Assembly (NCBI GenBank): GCA_036971475.1 | Contig: JBAIZL010000004.1 | Location: 70,623,893 to 70,687,892, forward strand | Direction of reading: 5' to 3' | DNA length: 64,000 nt | Source of the DNA: Prosapia bicincta | Taxonomy: Eukaryota > Arthropoda > Insecta > Hemiptera > Cercopidae | Part shown: one piece after another, positions 26,301 through 37,413 of the stretch | Numbering within the stretch: position 1 is the stretch's first letter | Layout: each line of letters opens with the position of its first letter | Program-made: the position numbers and the translations under genes | The notes under the pieces: model-generated | The model's database searches: none | The model's input: the letters and a program-made list of their open reading frames with translations, nothing else | What the model was told of the DNA's origin: nothing

Positions 26301-28343
26301 AAAAAACGGAAAGTTACTTTTTTCACATTTTAAATTTTAGGCTGTAATGGCATGTAGGCCTATGATGTGAACCGGGCTTGCAGTTGCTACAGCGCACTGC
26401 ACTATGTCTAGATTTGGTTGTAATTTTATGCAACATTACTATATGCCTATATTAAAATATACCTACGAATTATCAAGTCTGGATGGATTTGGTTATAATT
26501 TTATTCAATATTACTATCTACCTATATTAAAATATACCTACGAAATATCTAGTCAGGATAGATTTGGTTGTAATTTTGGTATACATATTTAGACATATTG
26601 CCGATGCAGAAAATTACAACCAAATCTATCCTGACTGGATACTTCATAGGTATATTTTAATACAGGTAGATAGTAATGTTGTATAAAATTATAACCAAAT
26701 CTATCCTGACTGAATACTTCGTAGTGTGCTGTAAGTACTGAGCGGATGGTTCACGCTATACATGCTAGTACAGACTAAAATTTAAAATGTGCACAAACAT
26801 TAACTTTTTGTATTTTCTGCGGAAAAAAGTTAATATCTTGTTCTACACATTCAAATGAGTCATTAAAAAAAAATTTTTTTCAATCAATAAGACTCGTTTA
26901 CACTATACATCCCATTACATACTAACATTTAAAATGTGAAAAAAAGTATTTTCCATATTTTCCGTGGAAAAAATGATATTCGTATTCTACATATTAAAAT
27001 GAGTAGTTTAAAAACAAAAAAATTTAAAGAAACCAACTTCATTAAAACTATATTTTTACCTTAATGTAAAAATACGTGTATGTGAGTAAAAACATACCTT
27101 ACATAAAGTGTATGTGAGTTATAATGTAATTTGGATGTTAGGTATGTGTGTTTGGTGTAGTTTGAAATGTTGGAATGTTTCTTACTGTTTGGTTGTATAT
27201 AAAGAAAATGAAATACACCTAGAATCATTACACTATTATGAAATACTTCTGAAAATATTACTAGCATCATTATGAGGGAAAAATCGTTAATAAATTATAT
27301 CTAAAAACACTCCCCAATTAAGCATTGCCTCTGCAGAATCTCTAAAATCACAATCTTCATTGAAGTAATTAGTTACTTAATTTCTGTTGTGGGAAATGTG
27401 TGACTATTTTTTAATGGTGTGTAGAAAGTTTGACTTTTATGTATATGCTTTTAGGTGTTTTTATATTTGTCTTTTAATTTCTTTTTTATTTGGCTGTATG
27501 TTTATGTTAGATAATATGATTAATTTTTCAGTGAACACCTTGGTTTGAATTTTATTTGTTTAAATTTTAAAAAATAAAAAAATATGAGAGAAATTTTTAT
27601 TTTTGGCAATGAAGACTGTCTTGATACCTTAGGAATATTTTCAACGTTATTGTGGATTCATTATTCAAGATTGGTATTGTAATGACCCAATATTACACAA
27701 ATACGTCCTCATTTTTTCTGAACTCTGACAAAATATTTAATTTTGTTTTGTTATATAAGCATCTTTTAACTTGTGTTAACTCGCATTCAGTGATTTAATT
27801 GCCATATATATTATATATACTGTTACAAAATGCATACAAAATAATCTCTAATTTTCGAACAAGTCATCAAACTCACTTTTAAACTTCAATAACGTTATCG
27901 TAATTCCTGTCATCATGACGTGTATCTATTTCCACATAGATAAATTTTGTGTACCTCTTATGATAAACCAATCTTAGGAGTAGAGATTGCTTTTAAATAG
28001 AACAGGTTATAAAATATATCACCTCTTGCTGTTTTTGGAAAAGTAAATATTGTGGTATTACTAACCATTATTTATAGTATGGAGGTTTTCAATTATAGTA
28101 AACAAAGAAAAATAATGTATAAAACCTTTTTGTACAAATATTTTTTCTTAAAATTAAAATCTTTATATTCTAAAAACTTTATTATAGTTTTATATTTAAT
28201 GTTTTATAGTTAAAATTTTAACTGTAGTAATTCTATTTTTGACTAGGTATGAATTGCTGGCTCAGAGTCAGAGAGATTTAACTGCCGAACAAGCAGCTGC
28301 TATCCTTCGAGAATTGCCCAGTACCCACTATACACAACAATAG
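6900..28343 (+). CDS. GALT: galactose-1-phosphate uridylyltransferase, five exons, N-terminus missing
   Basis: Coding joins 6900-7105, 10950-11178, 19277-19493, 24239-24347 and 28247-28343; every junction has GT-AG and the phases match. The protein is the Leloir enzyme that exchanges UMP between UDP-glucose and galactose-1-phosphate through a uridylyl-histidine, in the cytosol. It aligns almost without gaps to human GALT from about residue 85 to the C-terminus: [20 protein letters not shown], the catalytic [11 protein letters not shown] (nucleophilic His is the second His of HPH, 11047-11049, followed by the substrate-binding Gln equivalent to human Q188), [32 protein letters not shown] and the terminal [15 protein letters not shown]. 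About 85 N-terminal residues are absent from the window. Two of four structural-metal ligands differ (see findings). Introns are 3.8, 8.1, 4.7 and 3.9 kb and carry all the repeats listed between the exons. Confidence 0.95.
7540..7700. repeat. dispersed repeat, copy 1 (second copy near 25990-26095)
   Basis: TTGCCTATAGTAGCACTTAC followed by GAGGATGGCCGTTTTGGGAG and a CAACTCAGACCGTAAC segment recurs with divergence at 25990-26095. Both lie in GALT introns in the same orientation. Class not determined. Confidence 0.55.
7701..9214. other. GALT intron, no recognisable feature
   Basis: Only short frames are seen. A 63-codon minus-strand frame at 8593-8402 matches nothing I know and is flanked by stops. 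Confidence 0.45.
9215..9965 (+). mobile_element. Penelope-like element fragment with GIY-YIG domain carrying an internal duplication
   Basis: A 124-codon frame (9269-9643) encodes [20 protein letters not shown], then a second [20 protein letters not shown], ending [24 protein letters not shown] and the downstream R...EH residues of the nuclease are present. A 33-bp in-frame tandem duplication (TGACAAAATG at 9313 and 9346) repeats the YIG half; the first copy reads NIG. The 3' non-coding end (9644-9965) contains a GC-rich patch near 9800-9850 and a TGATGATGTAACTGTGTTGG end typical of PLE termini. The RT part is absent, so this is a 5'-truncated copy in GALT intron 1, same strand as the gene. 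Confidence 0.85.
9966..10949. other. GALT intron, one unidentified short frame
   Basis: A 96-codon frame at 10043-10333 (includes [20 protein letters not shown]) has no family I recognise. Its basic/acidic mix could be a transposase remnant, but nothing supports that. The stretch ends with the GALT acceptor TTTTATATAG. Confidence 0.4.
10950..11178 (+). CDS. GALT: GALT catalytic exon (HPH motif)
   Basis: The first base completes the Lys codon begun in the previous exon, and the exon ends in phase 0 before GTTAGT. It encodes [20 protein letters not shown], then [20 protein letters not shown], then [23 protein letters not shown] at 11041-11049 is the active-site His-Pro-His. At the position of human Glu202 / E. 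coli Glu182 the codon at 11092-11094 is AAA (Lys), with Asp next to it. Confidence 0.97.
11179..11555. other. GALT intron 2 start, no recognisable feature
   Basis: AT-rich, ending in a short TATATATATA run (about 11538-11553) against the next element. Confidence 0.5.
11556..11810. mobile_element. Penelope-like element terminus in inverted/direct arrangement
   Basis: The right part (11690-11808), with AATCAGTGATTCAACAATGG and GTCAAGTGACCGAAAG, closely matches the 3' end of the PLE at 36600-36720. The left part (11556-11655) is the reverse complement of the outer end of the same terminus (36680-36770). The two arms overlap by about 50 bp and form an inverted repeat. This is a PLE pseudo-LTR junction without coding sequence. 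Confidence 0.75.
11811..11875. repeat. (TA)n microsatellite
   Basis: About 65 bp of pure TA between two PLE-derived segments. Confidence 0.97.
11876..12312 (+). mobile_element. Penelope-like element 3' fragment with inverted ends
   Basis: A segment of about 66 bp at 11876-11942 (AAAGAACAAAAGTCAAAATA onward) recurs inverted at 12244-12312. Between them the plus strand encodes [20 protein letters not shown], then [19 protein letters not shown] and a stop, which resembles the C-terminal tail after the GIY-YIG domain of PLEs. An A-rich stretch (12090-12140) follows. TGATGATGTTGGTACTGTTA leads into the right arm, as in other PLE 3' ends. A second PLE family, distinct from 11556-11810. Confidence 0.6.
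12336..12402. repeat. (TA)n(TG)n microsatellite
   Basis: About 55 bp of TA then TGTGTGTG, 24 bp outside the right arm of the preceding PLE fragment. Confidence 0.95.
12403..15430. other. GALT intron 2, no recognisable feature
   Basis: AT-rich, with no long frame, tandem repeat or clear inverted repeat. Confidence 0.45.
15438..15613 (+). pseudogene. possible short coding remnant (retroelement-like), unidentified
   Basis: After TATATAATAATTCATACTAT an ATG at 15438 opens [20 protein letters not shown] with a stop after 30 codons. An overlapping frame from about 15512 reads [20 protein letters not shown] and ends LLSL. Joined by a frameshift these look like the start of a gag-like or host protein, but no family is recognised and no LTR pair was found. 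Weak. Confidence 0.2.
16064..17215. repeat. 42-bp minisatellite, 27 units
   Basis: ATTAGCTTGACAAGTGGATA with CAAGCTTGCTATTGCTGGTC is repeated exactly in register: the first and last units are 1134 bp apart, 27 x 42, with no indel. Because 42 is divisible by three and the unit has no stop in two frames, a 436-codon plus frame (15983-17293, repeat [14 protein letters not shown]) and a 384-codon minus frame (17238-16084) run through it. Substitutions are mostly non-synonymous in the plus frame (Lys/Glu, Pro/Ser/Leu/Ala), with a few silent. It lies inside GALT intron 2. Confidence 0.97.
17216..19276. other. GALT intron 2, no recognisable feature
   Basis: A 113-codon frame at 17316-17657 shows no known motif. 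The rest is AT-rich intron ending at the acceptor TAATGTGCAG. Confidence 0.45.
19277..19493 (+). CDS. GALT: GALT exon
   Basis: Phase 0 at the start; ends after one base of a Gly codon before GTAAGA. It encodes [37 protein letters not shown] and [14 protein letters not shown]. The last His aligns with human His301 / E. coli His281, a structural-metal ligand, and is retained. Confidence 0.97.
19494..20629. other. GALT intron 3 start, no recognisable feature
   Basis: AT-rich; nothing beyond short A/T runs. Confidence 0.5.
21961..22203. mobile_element. near-perfect palindrome of Penelope pseudo-LTR type inside the LINE
   Basis: Arms of about 110 bp (21961-22074 and 22090-22203) differ at only a handful of positions around a spacer of about 15 bp. 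Each arm contains GAGGATGATTGCTATGCAAT, the style of PLE 3' ends seen elsewhere here. Confidence 0.75.
22333..22873. repeat. 138-bp tandem repeat, four units, made from LINE RT sequence
   Basis: TTTATGTTTGAGGAATTTTA starts at 22333, 22471, 22608 and 22746 (periods 138, 137, 138), ending near 22873. The units differ at very few positions. Read on the minus strand they contain the RT block that continues into the LINE at 22330-22260, so a piece of the LINE was amplified after insertion. Confidence 0.95.
23007..23764. mobile_element. hAT-type non-autonomous element (MITE) with TIRs and 8-bp target duplication
   Basis: Left end TAGGGATGGGCCGATTCC; right end GGAATCGGCCCATCCCTA, a perfect inverted match, with further subterminal copies of CGATTC/GAATCG on both sides. 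Flanks are TTTTTAAG at 22999-23006 and again at 23765-23772, a perfect 8-bp duplication, the hallmark of hAT insertions. The interior has no transposase and contains a (CT)n run at 23341-23387. Confidence 0.92.
23341..23387. repeat. (CT)n microsatellite
   Basis: About 46 bp of CT inside the hAT-type MITE. Confidence 0.97.
24239..24347 (+). CDS. GALT: GALT exon with changed metal-ligand residue
   Basis: Two bases complete the Gly codon, then [36 protein letters not shown]; ends with two bases of Gly before GTGAGT. Human GALT has His-Ala-His just before YYPPLLRS; here it is His-Gly-Ile. The first His (human His319) is retained, the second (His321) is Ile. Confidence 0.97.
24348..25177. other. 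GALT intron 4 start, no recognisable feature
   Basis: AT-rich; nothing assignable. Confidence 0.5.
25178..25850 (-). mobile_element. pogo/Tigger-like DNA transposon remnant
   Basis: ACAGTAGAGTCTTGATAATT at 25177, followed by a CGAGG...GACCAAGACCTCTTTGGATTA pattern, matches the usual TIR style of pogo-group elements (preceded by TA). Minus-strand frames at 25810-25472 ([36 protein letters not shown]) resemble the C-terminal end of a jerky/Tigger-type transposase. The right TIR was not found. Decayed. Confidence 0.5.
25985..26105. repeat. dispersed repeat, copy 2 (see 7540-7700)
   Basis: TGCCTATAGATGCACTTACT, then GAAGACGACCCTTTCAGGAG and CAACTTAGACCATAAC, matching the copy in GALT intron 1. 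Confidence 0.55.
26200..27060. mobile_element. foldback element with long inverted ends and duplicated arms
   Basis: The outer ends (TAAAAATAAAGTCTTAATGA left; rightmost CATTAAAACTATATTTTTA) are inverted copies, and homology continues inward for roughly 150 bp through a GTAGAACACGAATATCAA segment. The right arm is present twice (about 26760-26870 and 26890-27000). The core holds about 85-bp direct repeats starting GATTTGGTTGTAATTTTATG (26410, 26489, 26560) that recur inverted at 26612-26720. No coding capacity. Confidence 0.8.
27061..28246. other. GALT intron 4 end
   Basis: AT-rich. A minus-strand G-poor stretch at 27270-27061 has the base composition of PLE coding DNA but no motif I can confirm. 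Ends at the acceptor TTTTTGACTAG. Confidence 0.4.
28247..28343 (+). CDS. GALT: GALT last exon and stop
   Basis: One base completes Gly, then [31 protein letters not shown] and TAG at 28341-28343. Matches human YEMLAQAQRDLTPEQAA. The protein ends about a dozen residues earlier than the human one. Confidence 0.97.
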
Positions 28344-28500
28344 AGAAAACTTGTTTAAAATAAATCTTCATATTCTATTCTGTATGAAATAGGCAATTGT
28401 ATATGTTATTTTAGAGGGTGTGACTCAAATATAGGAAATTATTTGCTTTAGGTAGTGTGTTTAATTGTTAATTTAATAAAAGTATCATAACAGTCAATCA
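28344..28500 (+). terminator. GALT 3' UTR with polyadenylation signals
   Basis: AATAAA hexamers at 28359-28364 (16 bases after the stop) and 28475-28480. The second leaves a more usual UTR length. Confidence 0.6.
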
Positions 28501-28701
28501 CTCATTGGAAGTAGAAAAAGTTAGCAATTAAGATATTATATGTCAGCAAAATAGTTCAAGTTTTATTATCTAAGGGATGAGTTAATTAATAGATACAAAT
28601 TGGATTACAATAGTCGTTTTAATGCTTACTGATTACATTTGTTGTCATTCATTTATATGCTGACAAACAAATATTCTTTGAGCTTAGCTTGTGAGGTCAT
28701 G

Positions 28702-28925
28702 TTAAAAACATACACAAAACTCACAAATTAATCATTTATTTACTCATACGCGTTTCAATGACAAAGTCATCATCATCAGTGAGTGTTACTACTACAAACT
28801 CTAACTTAACAACTGTTGTAAGTTAGAGTTTGTAGTAGTAACACTCACTGATGATGATGACTTGGTCATTGAAACGTGTATGAGTAAATAAATGATTAAT
28901 TTGTGAGTTTTGTGTATGTTTTTAT
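28702..28925. mobile_element. palindrome of Penelope pseudo-LTR type
   Basis: Two arms of about 105 bp differ at about four positions around a very short spacer (near 28812). Arms carry CACTGATGATGATGACTTGG, with TCATTGAAACG, the same style as other PLE ends in this window. No coding part remains. Confidence 0.75.
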
Positions 28926-29438
28926 ATGCTGACAATTTAAATGACTTCTCTCCCATTAAAAATATTTATAGGTTTAATAATAATTTTCCATCTATTGTAT
29001 ACCATATATTAATCTCCTATTAAAGGTGAAATATGTATACCCTTTTTTTAAATTTCTACAAATAAAATTTGTAAAAAATGTACTTATAGACATTTGATTA
29101 AACTTGATCACTATTTTAAGTATGTGTTTTACAAATCTTTTAATGTTCCCATTACCATCAACTGGACTTCAATATAAAAATGAATTCACACAAATAGAAA
29201 TAGAGTATGTTTACCTTTATGTTCCTTTCTCTATAATTCCAACAAACCTTACATTTTTGTATGGTGATAAAAATTATTCAACTCACTGATCCAAATTGTG
29301 TTTAGCCCTCTTCTTTAATGAATTAAACCTCCCTGAAAGCAGATTTCTGGATTTATGAAAAAATCAATTACAGGCAGTTATAGTTTCTGGAGATTATTGT
29401 AGAGATGTCAATATGAATATAGAAATATCTGAGGAACA
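28926..29438. other. intergenic, no recognisable feature
   Basis: AT-rich; a 61-codon frame at 29104-29289 has no known motif. Confidence 0.45.
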
Positions 29439-30480
29439 GTGGTGATTCTAGACTATTTTCACTGGTGGGGCGACCAGCTTTACAACTTGTTTGTAGCAGG
29501 TTGATTCAATCAATTGTCAAAACATAAATCATAAAAGTAATAAAGTGAAATTAATTTTACTTATCAGGTAATGAAAATGCTGATTACTTCATAAAATATA
29601 GGCCAGAAAATGGACAATATTCTGTATGGTTATTTATTGTTTAATCTGTAGAATAGTTTAGCACACTTGTTACCAAATAAATTGAAGTGTTTGAATGGCA
29701 CTAATAAACTGTTAGAACTTGCAAATTATTCACATGTTTCATTAGATCATGAAAAGATCTGAAAACTTCATTTTCAAGTAACGTATTCAATGCAAACACT
29801 TCATTTACAGTAGTATCATCTCAGTATTGCCTCTATAAACATGTGATTAGAATGGTTTCTAAATCCCTTATGCTACAATCAATTTATGACTGGAAGTTGC
29901 ACTGTGTATGAGAAGTAGTAGGTAATTTTTATTACAATACAATTAAATGCAATACATCACATCATTTTGGGTATGAGAAACATTTTAAAAACCTACTAAT
30001 GATGGCAAAAACCAATCTGAATATTTTTGAGCAAGCCTAACATTTTTAATAACTAAATTTAGTTGATGCGCATAACAGTGTAGTATTTAGCATTCCGAAA
30101 TTTACCACTTTATCAAAGTCTGAACACCTCTCTTATAGCTCCCATTTCAGCTGTACTATCATGAGGCTGAGCAATAACTTGCGGATCATGTTTAAAAGTG
30201 CTCCAGACAACTTTTATTACTTCAAAACGTTCATTAGCTGTGAAATTTGGACATCAATAAAAGTAACAAATTTTTCTACTGGTTTACAATCTGATAAAAG
30301 AAAATAATTACAAATTTACTAGCACATAATATATCAGTCGATCGATATATATATCAGCTTCAAAATCTACATTATTTATTTGATTTTTTAGGTCATTCAT
30401 GTAAACATACATACAGTCTTTTGAAGTTCATTTGCTATTATAAGAGATGTGTTTTTGAAGGCTGTTGAAAACGTCAGATC
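29439..30480 (-). mobile_element. decayed hAT transposon, ZMYM1/DUF4371-like, minus strand
   Basis: Minus-strand translation near 30250-30110 reads TANERFEVIKVVWSTFKHDP then AQPHDSTAEMGAIREVF, resembling the Q-YDGAA-MSG segment of hAT transposases. Around 30090-30050 AKYYTVMRINLI corresponds to the HCYAHQLNL segment. Stops are frequent. The left end CAGTGGTGATTCTAGAC (29441) could be a terminal sequence. Family assignment rests on these degenerate motifs. Confidence 0.5.
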
Positions 30481-30595
30481 ATCTTCCATCTTTAATTGAC
30501 CACAATTTTTTGAAGTTATCATGAATAAATGAAGAATCTATCTGAGTATGACGCCTTAAAGAATGTTCATTAATGCTGCAAAAACAGTATGTACC

Positions 30596-31245
30596 AGGGG
30601 TTCCCAACCGGTGGTACACATCTTGTGGCCTTATCAGGAAGCTCACCAAATGAGTTGAAACTGCAAAATAAATTATTGATTCAACACAATACAGTTCTAT
30701 GATAGATGTTTTTGAAGAAAAATCATTAATAGACTTCTGGATCATTTGTAGATCTGATCATCCAATGCTATTCCGGAAAGCTATGCTGTTTTTGATGCCA
30801 TTTGTCACTAGTTGCTTGTGTGAAAATGGTTTTTCTGTACTGTTGTATAGAAACAAACTAACAAGTGTTGAAGAGGACTTAAGGGTAAAATTAAGTTCAA
30901 TTACTCCTGCACTTTACTCTTCATTTACAGGGAAACAGCAACAAAATACGCATTGTATTGATCATTCATTGATCATTGTTTATTTGTAGGTTTTGTTATA
31001 ACAATTGTATAACATGTTTTTGTATAGATGGGAGTATTAAATAAAACTAATGGGCATAACAGTTTTAATTTTTATTTATTGTATTTTCCTTATTCGAAAT
31101 TAATGAAAAGTGCATGAATAATTAAATATTTTATTATTTATTTATTAAAAATAAAATAAATAATGAACATGTTTCTGATAGAAAATGTGTTTCTAAAAAA
31201 AATTACGATCAGGGGCACTTTCTTCCACTCTACAGCTCCTAGACC
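30596..31245 (+). mobile_element. hAT transposon remnant with C-terminal dimerisation region
   Basis: CAGGGGTTCCCAACCGGTGG at 30596 is a typical hAT left end. The plus frame 30699-30989 encodes EEKSLIDFWIICRSDHPMLF, then AMLFLMPFVTSCLCENGFSV and a VEEDLRVKLSSITP motif, the C-terminal hAT dimerisation segment of ZBED5/FAM200-type transposases. Most of the transposase is missing. A weak partner end (CTCCTAGACCCCCTG) lies at 31228-31243; no 8-bp duplication was recognised. Confidence 0.75.
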
Positions 31246-32833
31246 CCCTGGAGATGGTAGTACGACAAAATCTGAAAGAACCTTACAATATATGAACTTA
31301 TGTAAGAACATGCTGCCCTCAAAGCTTGTGCAATATTATTAAAAAATTGTATTGACCACGATGTAATTTCCCAAAAAACTACTACAAAAACATTTATGAA
31401 ATGAAACATTTATTGCCTTATGACAACGAAAGGTTGAACATAATGGATTTTCAAATGCTTGCAGCATCATAACTGTATCCACACACACCTTTCAACTTAT
31501 TCTGGACTGTACAGTTTAGTTTTAGCTCCTTATGAGCTCTGGATATTCCCTTAACTCAAGATTCTGTTGAAGGGAAAGAAATTCATGAATAATCATGAGA
31601 TTATCAAAGCGTTGGAGGTGTGCTGCAAAAGGCTAAGGAAAGATTCATATGCAAAAAGTGGTACTTATAAAAGTGGGTGTTTACTTTGAAAAAAAACATT
31701 GAAATTTAGAATAGTGAATTATTTTTTATTCTTCATTGGATATGAACAGCACTTGTATAAAATATTTCATCTTTCAGTATTTAGTTAAATTTGTTATTTA
31801 GCATTTTTGTGGTATTTGAAAAAGTTTTACTGTATTTTACATGACTTTAACAATGGGTGTCTTGCTGCGCTCAATATGTAATTTTGCTCATTAACAAATT
31901 ACATCATAAACGGTACAAAAAATAATAACCCGTTTTGGATCACCCATAGGAGAATCATTTTGACTACTGGTCAAGTTTTTCCAATATTTATTCTTTTTTC
32001 AAGCTAACTTGGTGGCCACAAGTACACTCTGTAGTTCATAAGTAACACTTTGCAATAACAATTCCTAATAATTCTTATTATTACAATATGAAACATGGTT
32101 TTTACTAAGAGGTTACAATAACAAGCAATGAAAAATTACAAATGAATACATTGAATTTAAAGGTAATTTGAAATTAGAATCACATGGTAATAAGACAGAA
32201 TATTATGTTACCTGATAGTAAGACAGGTATTTTAACTGTCAGGGAAAAAACGCTTATAAAAAAAAATAAAATTGGAGAGCTACTATATGACTAAATACCA
32301 TATTTATAGTAGTGATGATGTTGGTGATTGAGTGAAGAAAGCAGTTAAAGACCTTCAGAATAGTTGAGAAAAACATATTCATTTAATTAGAAGACGCAAT
32401 CTTACAACAATGTTAATATTACAAGCCTTGTAGTTAGTCAAGTGATAGCCAAGAGACTAAACCCATATGTAGACAGAGAGTTCATACAAAGTTGTTTAAT
32501 AATACTGCCAAAGAGCTATTGAAGGATTTTTAGAATAAAACAAATATTGTAAAAAAGTTAAATAGTAAAAATTATCTGATAAAATAGTAAACAAAAAAAA
32601 ATGAATAGTCTAAATATAAGCAACAATCAAGTAGAAGAGCTTAAATTAGCTTCAACTTTGTCAATAGTGGTTAATATAAACAATATTCTAAACATTAAAG
32701 GAGAACATAGGAGAAATTCGTATCACAGCTTGAACAAGTAGAGAGAATATAGCAAACATTGAAATTGAGACCTTTGATAAACATATTCTACTGGACAAAA
32801 TTTTCCAAATTTCAACATATTGAGAGAATTTTC
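31246..32833. other. no recognisable feature
   Basis: AT-rich, without long frames or repeat structure that I could see. Confidence 0.45.
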
Positions 32834-32955
32834 TTGATGTAATCATCTTGAAGTCACTGATTGAACTGATTTTAAACTATTTAACTAAGTGAAACGCATC
32901 AGCAAGTAAGCAATTATGTATTCACTTAGTTAAGTAGTTTAAAATCAGCATATTG
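32834..32955. mobile_element. Penelope-type palindrome (copy 1 of a family)
   Basis: GATTTTAAACTATTTAACTA, with AGTGA, is matched inverted by the segment ending TTAGTTAAGTAGTTTAAAATC. The core CAGCAAGTAAGCAATTATGT also occurs at 34385 and 40660. Confidence 0.7.
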
Positions 32956-34085
32956 AGAGAAAATTATGGCCCGCATTCAAAACAGATTTATTGAAGAATA
33001 TGTTTGTAGAAATTTTATGTTTTTGGTAATTCTTTCTTATATTTTTTGTTAACTACATAATTAGTTGATTGGAGAGCAATATGGAACTTAGAGCGTGAAT
33101 AAATCCACTGGCTTAGCAAAACCAAAATAATGACATTATTTTAGGAATATCACATACAACTGAAGAAGAGTAATTTAAGGAAAGATGTGACACTAAAAGT
33201 GATGAAATCAAGTATACTAATTTAGAAGAGAGTGATGAGGAAGAAGAAGTTTAGAAACAGACCAAATAAGCTGCAACAGGGATTTTACATTCGAAAAAAC
33301 AGTATGTTGAGACTAGTGTTCCCAAGGTCAGATATGCTGATGATGTTTCAGGAAGAAATATAACCATTTTGTTAAATTCAATATATAAATAAAACATATG
33401 AAATAAAAATAACTATCTTGTGTTATACACAAATAACACACTGTATTTACAACGCAATACTTCTACAGAAAGCAATTACATCAGAACTTGTAACACCTGG
33501 TGACAAAAGCAGTGCCAATTGAATTGAGAACAATAATGATTGAAAATTCAATAGAAAAATGCAGAACATGAGTTCAAAACTGTGTTTTTTATCTCCAGTG
33601 GTTAGGTCTTACATAAGCGCAACATTAATTTTTTTTATCTGCCACCTGTGTCTAAGGAGTAGCATGTGCAATGTGCTTGTCTACCGTTGGTTGACAACCC
33701 CCAGCCAATGTATTAAAAATCCACCTTTCATTCTAGATCTTCATTTTCAAGTTCTTAGTCCTTATTGACTAGTTCTGATAATTTTTTATGATGTTACTAC
33801 TTAGTCCTGATAGACTTTTTCTAAAATATTTTACAATAAAAATATTTTTAAATAATTACGGACAGGTACAATATTTGCTATTTTGTAGATTTTTAATCAA
33901 ATTTATGTAAATAGATTTTATTTTAAAACAATTTCACTGTAATGAAGGCAGATAACCCAGTTGCTGAAATACTGAACTGCTCATTTTGGTGTAATATTAT
34001 GTATTAGTCACTCTAAGCACATTGCTTCCATAGTTGGATTTAGGATTTGTTTGTTTGTTTTTGGGTAATGTGTTCTTCGAAGCTA
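32956..34085. other. no recognisable feature
   Basis: Short frames only. A stretch at 33215-33260 encodes a run of Glu/Asp, but nothing supports a gene. Confidence 0.4.
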
Positions 34086-34089
34086 GGCA

Positions 34090-34430
34090 AAACACCCAAT
34101 ACACACACACCGACATACACACTAATTTAAATGTTCTACACACATTAAAACAAAGTAAAAAACCAACAAGCTTAGAGAAATATGAAATCTAACAACACTC
34201 CGCAACGGATAAAGAAAACATATTAAATGATCACACACACTTTGAAGCCAACAGTCTTTTCTATTATAGGACACACAACTCAAACAACCCACCCCATTCC
34301 ACAGTCATAAATCCATTTCCGTTAGAGCCTATACACCCGATGCCGCCAGTAGAGGGTTAGCTTCATAAAAGGAACAAATGTTTTGAATTCAGCAAGTAAG
34401 CAAGTATTCACTTAGTTAAGTATTTTTTAA
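34090..34430 (+). mobile_element. Penelope-like element 3' fragment with terminus
   Basis: After frame correction the plus strand reads LNVLHTLKQSKKPTSLEKYE then ILNDHTHFEANSLFYYRTHN, the region after GIY-YIG in PLEs, ending PLEPIHPMPPVEG. The 3' end CAGTAGAGGGTTAGCTTCAT, AAAAGGAAC, CAGCAAGTAAGCAAG is shared with the palindromes at 32834 and 40512, which identifies those as the same family's ends. Confidence 0.75.
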
Positions 34431-34564
34431 ATTAGTAAAAAATTATTGTCTGAGATATTCGCCACAGTATGAAGTGATTAGAACAATTGGCTGGCATTAA
34501 AATAGGAATTTCTGAAAAATAATTCTACTCCTTTGTCATTTAAAATAATTTTAGAAATTATTAT

Positions 34565-35037
34565 TATAAATTAATTTCAGCTTATAAGTAGTATTAAAAT
34601 AATTTCAGCCTATGTATATTTGTTTGAAAAATAATTTAAGCATGTAGTTCCACTAAAGTTCCATAGATGGTGGTTGAGGTATTTATATGAAATATACAGC
34701 ATTTAATTTATGACTACTATAATTTAATTGACAAATTTAAAAAGTGTAAATACTTGCAATTGATATTTAATCCGCCCTTGTTTCACAAAAACGGCCAACA
34801 TATAAATTAATTTCAGCTTATAAATAGTATTAAAATAATTTCAGCCTATGTATATTTGTTTGAAAAATAATTTAAGCATGTAGTTCCACTAAAGTTCCAT
34901 AGATGGTGGTTGAGGTATTTATATGAAATATACAGCATTTAATTTATGACTACTATAATTTAATTGACAAATTTAAAAAGTGTAAATACTTGCAATTGAT
35001 ATTTAATCCGCCCTTGTTTCACAAAAACGGCCAACAT
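34565..35037. repeat. 236-bp tandem duplication
   Basis: TATAAATTAATTTCAGCTTA starts at 34565 and 34801 and the two copies are almost identical through GTTTCACAAAAACGGCCAAC. Confidence 0.97.
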
Positions 35038-35110
35038 CGCCTAACACATGCAATATGATATTTATTGTTGTAAACAAATTTAAATTCAATTTATGAAAGT
35101 ATTTATATTT

Positions 35111-36617
<1,507 letters not shown>

Positions 36618-36773
36618 TTCGACAATGGTCAAGTGACCGAAAGTTAAAATCATCACTCATCACTCAAGGTAAATTCATTGCACTTAATGGTGGATAAAAT
36701 TACTTACAATAGTAATATATTAACTTCATAAAGTCAGTGCAACGGAAAAACAATGGATAACGTGAAATATCAA

Positions 36774-36775
<2 letters not shown>
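36618..36775 (+). mobile_element. 3' terminus of the Penelope-like element
   Basis: GATTCGACAATGGTCAAGTG through AACGTGAAATATCAAG; homologous to 11690-11808 and, inverted, to 11556-11655. Followed directly by (TA)n. Confidence 0.8.

Positions 36776-36850
<75 letters not shown>
36776..36850. repeat. (TA)n microsatellite
   Basis: About 75 bp of TA, then CACACACA, directly after the PLE terminus. Confidence 0.98.
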
Positions 36851-36858
<8 letters not shown>

Positions 36859-37413
36859 TATATTACATGAACACACACATAAAGAAAGAGAAATAAATGA
36901 TATATGTTTGTTGTGTTACACTTCTAACTTTATTAATATGACATTAAAGAAAATACTATTATAACTAAGGTTGTTTTGTCATATATATGTATATACAATT
37001 GTATTAAGCAATGACAACTGAGAAAAAATATCAAATTTCAGTAACTAACAAGAAAAACATTTTTTTGCCAAACTTCTTTTATTAATTAATACTTTTACAC
37101 CATTATCTGTACTCTCACAATACAATATATTGTTTGATTTACGTAATCGACGAAATATAGTAAGAAAATAATCTGCTGTAAAACAGCTGAATGAGTTTGT
37201 ACTTATATTGAATCAGTGCCGATACGTGTCAATAGATTGCGTTTGTTTGTTAACAATTCACGTTAATGTTACTTGTATATCAACCATATACACCTTGTTA
37301 GGAAAAGCAAGTAGTGGACTTGTGTGAGAATCTAAAATAGACCGCTCCCCTCCATGTTGTTAGGCTAGTAGGCCTAGTTATTCAGTCAAGTTACGTATGG
37401 AGTGTAGTTAGCT
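36851..37413 (+). promoter_or_regulatory. upstream region and 5' UTR of MYPT
   Basis: AT-rich up to about 37200, then more mixed sequence (for example GACCGCTCCCCTCCATG near 37345) leading to the start codon. No TATA box is placed with confidence. A short upstream ATG (37396) is followed quickly by a TAG in its frame. Confidence 0.35.
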
